14,417 nucleotides of DNA, from NCBI GenBank assembly GCA_900317015.1, contig ONFH01000050.1, forward strand, positions 1 to 14,417, written 5' to 3'. A program made the translations under genes and the position numbers. Positions 14,145 through 14,417 of this stretch are shown here, one piece after another. Within the stretch, counting starts at the first letter, position 1, and each line of letters starts with the position of its first letter. The DNA comes from an uncultured Erysipelotrichaceae bacterium (GTDB lineage Bacteria; Bacillota_I; Bacilli_A; Erysipelotrichales; Coprobacillaceae). The notes beneath the pieces were generated by a model. It ran no database searches and had not been told where the DNA came from. It was given only the letters and a program-made list of their open reading frames with translations.

Positions 14145-14417
14145 ATGAAATATTGTACAAATTGTGGAAAACAAATTGATGAAAACGTAAAGTTCTGTCC
14201 TTATTGTGGGAAGAAGGTCAAAGAACCCGCTTTTGAGGCAAGTGTTGAGGATGATGCACCAAAGGGGAATCAGCCTATTCAAACAGCTTCTTTAAGTGAA
14301 AATGCTTATGTGAAGCAGGCTGAAAGCTATGTGAAGAATTGGGCTAAGCCAAAGATCTTATCGATGGCTGCCATGATCTATGGCGCAGTCGTTGCGATTT
14401 TTGCAATCATCTTAGCA
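14145..14417 (+). CDS. Zinc-ribbon membrane protein, 3'-truncated by window edge
   Basis: The first 91 residues are visible. The N-terminus MKYCTNCGKQIDENVKFCPYCGKK has the C4 zinc ribbon (Cys4, Cys7, Cys18, Cys21) found at the front of many Bacillota membrane proteins of unknown role. A polar, partly acidic linker (about 25-70) and the start of a membrane segment (71 onward, ILSMAAMIYGAVVAIFAIILA) follow. The start ATG at 14145 is preceded by GGAAGGAG 9 nt upstream; another ATG at 14138 is out of frame and soon reaches a stop. Similar proteins continue with further helices or a repeat domain, but nothing past the window edge can be stated. Its function is unknown; the upstream region suggests dedicated regulation. 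Confidence 0.8.
   Translation, partial: MKYCTNCGKQIDENVKFCPYCGKKVKEPAFEASVEDDAPKGNQPIQTASLSENAYVKQAESYVKNWAKPKILSMAAMIYGAVVAIFAIILA

Noticed and set aside
14138..14179. ATG at 14138 as a start for the last gene
   Set aside because: It is out of frame with the zinc ribbon and meets a stop after 13 codons; the ATG at 14145 gives the CxxC-CxxC protein.
1..14417. Mobile element, phage, CRISPR or defence system
   Set aside because: No transposase, integrase, spaced repeat array, tRNA-flanking repeat or defence-domain motif was seen on either strand.

Overview
The window looks like a chromosomal segment of a low-GC Gram-positive bacterium (Bacillota). The evidence is strong AGGAGG-type ribosome binding sites, sigma-A-like promoters, an RNase J, a GHKL-type kinase, a DegV lipid-binding protein and an Ami/Opp-type oligopeptide transporter. 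Compact genes, moderate AT content and near-exclusive CAG for glutamine in the opp genes would suit Erysipelotrichia-like gut or rumen Firmicutes, but that placement is an impression, not a demonstration. I see no rRNA, tRNA, CRISPR array, insertion sequence or phage gene.

Left part (1-7016). The 3' part of a membrane sensor histidine kinase (+) enters from the left edge and ends at a bidirectional terminator. It converges on a block of minus-strand genes: a membrane protein with a degenerate GGDEF domain (1160-2173), a YbhN/LPG-synthase-TM-type membrane protein (2271-3311), a two-gene unit of RNase J (4237-6006) followed 1 nt later by a membrane-anchored metallophosphoesterase with altered active-site residues (3426-4235), and a DegV/FakB-like protein (6156-7016). 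Except for that pair, each has its own promoter and terminator.

Centre (7017-8283). degV and an MscS-family channel diverge from a 132-bp intergenic region. A 7-bp inverted repeat lies exactly between the two predicted -35 boxes. After the mscS terminator, an AT-rich gap of about 310 bp carries a cre-like (CcpA) site and a good promoter for the opp operon.

Right part (8284-13997). This is a complete oppABCDF operon: lipoprotein binding protein, two permeases and two ATPases. A 14-bp-stem hairpin between oppA and oppB probably sets high binding-protein output relative to the membrane parts. The downstream genes are separated by 2-3 nt or overlap, indicating translational coupling. OppD lacks all four cysteines of the C-terminal Fe-S motif found in many OppD/DppD proteins. 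After a strong terminator, a zinc-ribbon membrane protein begins (14145) and runs off the right edge. Its upstream region holds a 12-bp direct repeat with a 21-bp period and further small dyads, suggesting an activator-dependent promoter.

Most of the window is ordinary housekeeping and transport. I find no clear novel system. The best leads are the unusual metallophosphoesterase cotranscribed with RNase J, the control region of the zinc-ribbon gene and the degenerate GGDEF protein.
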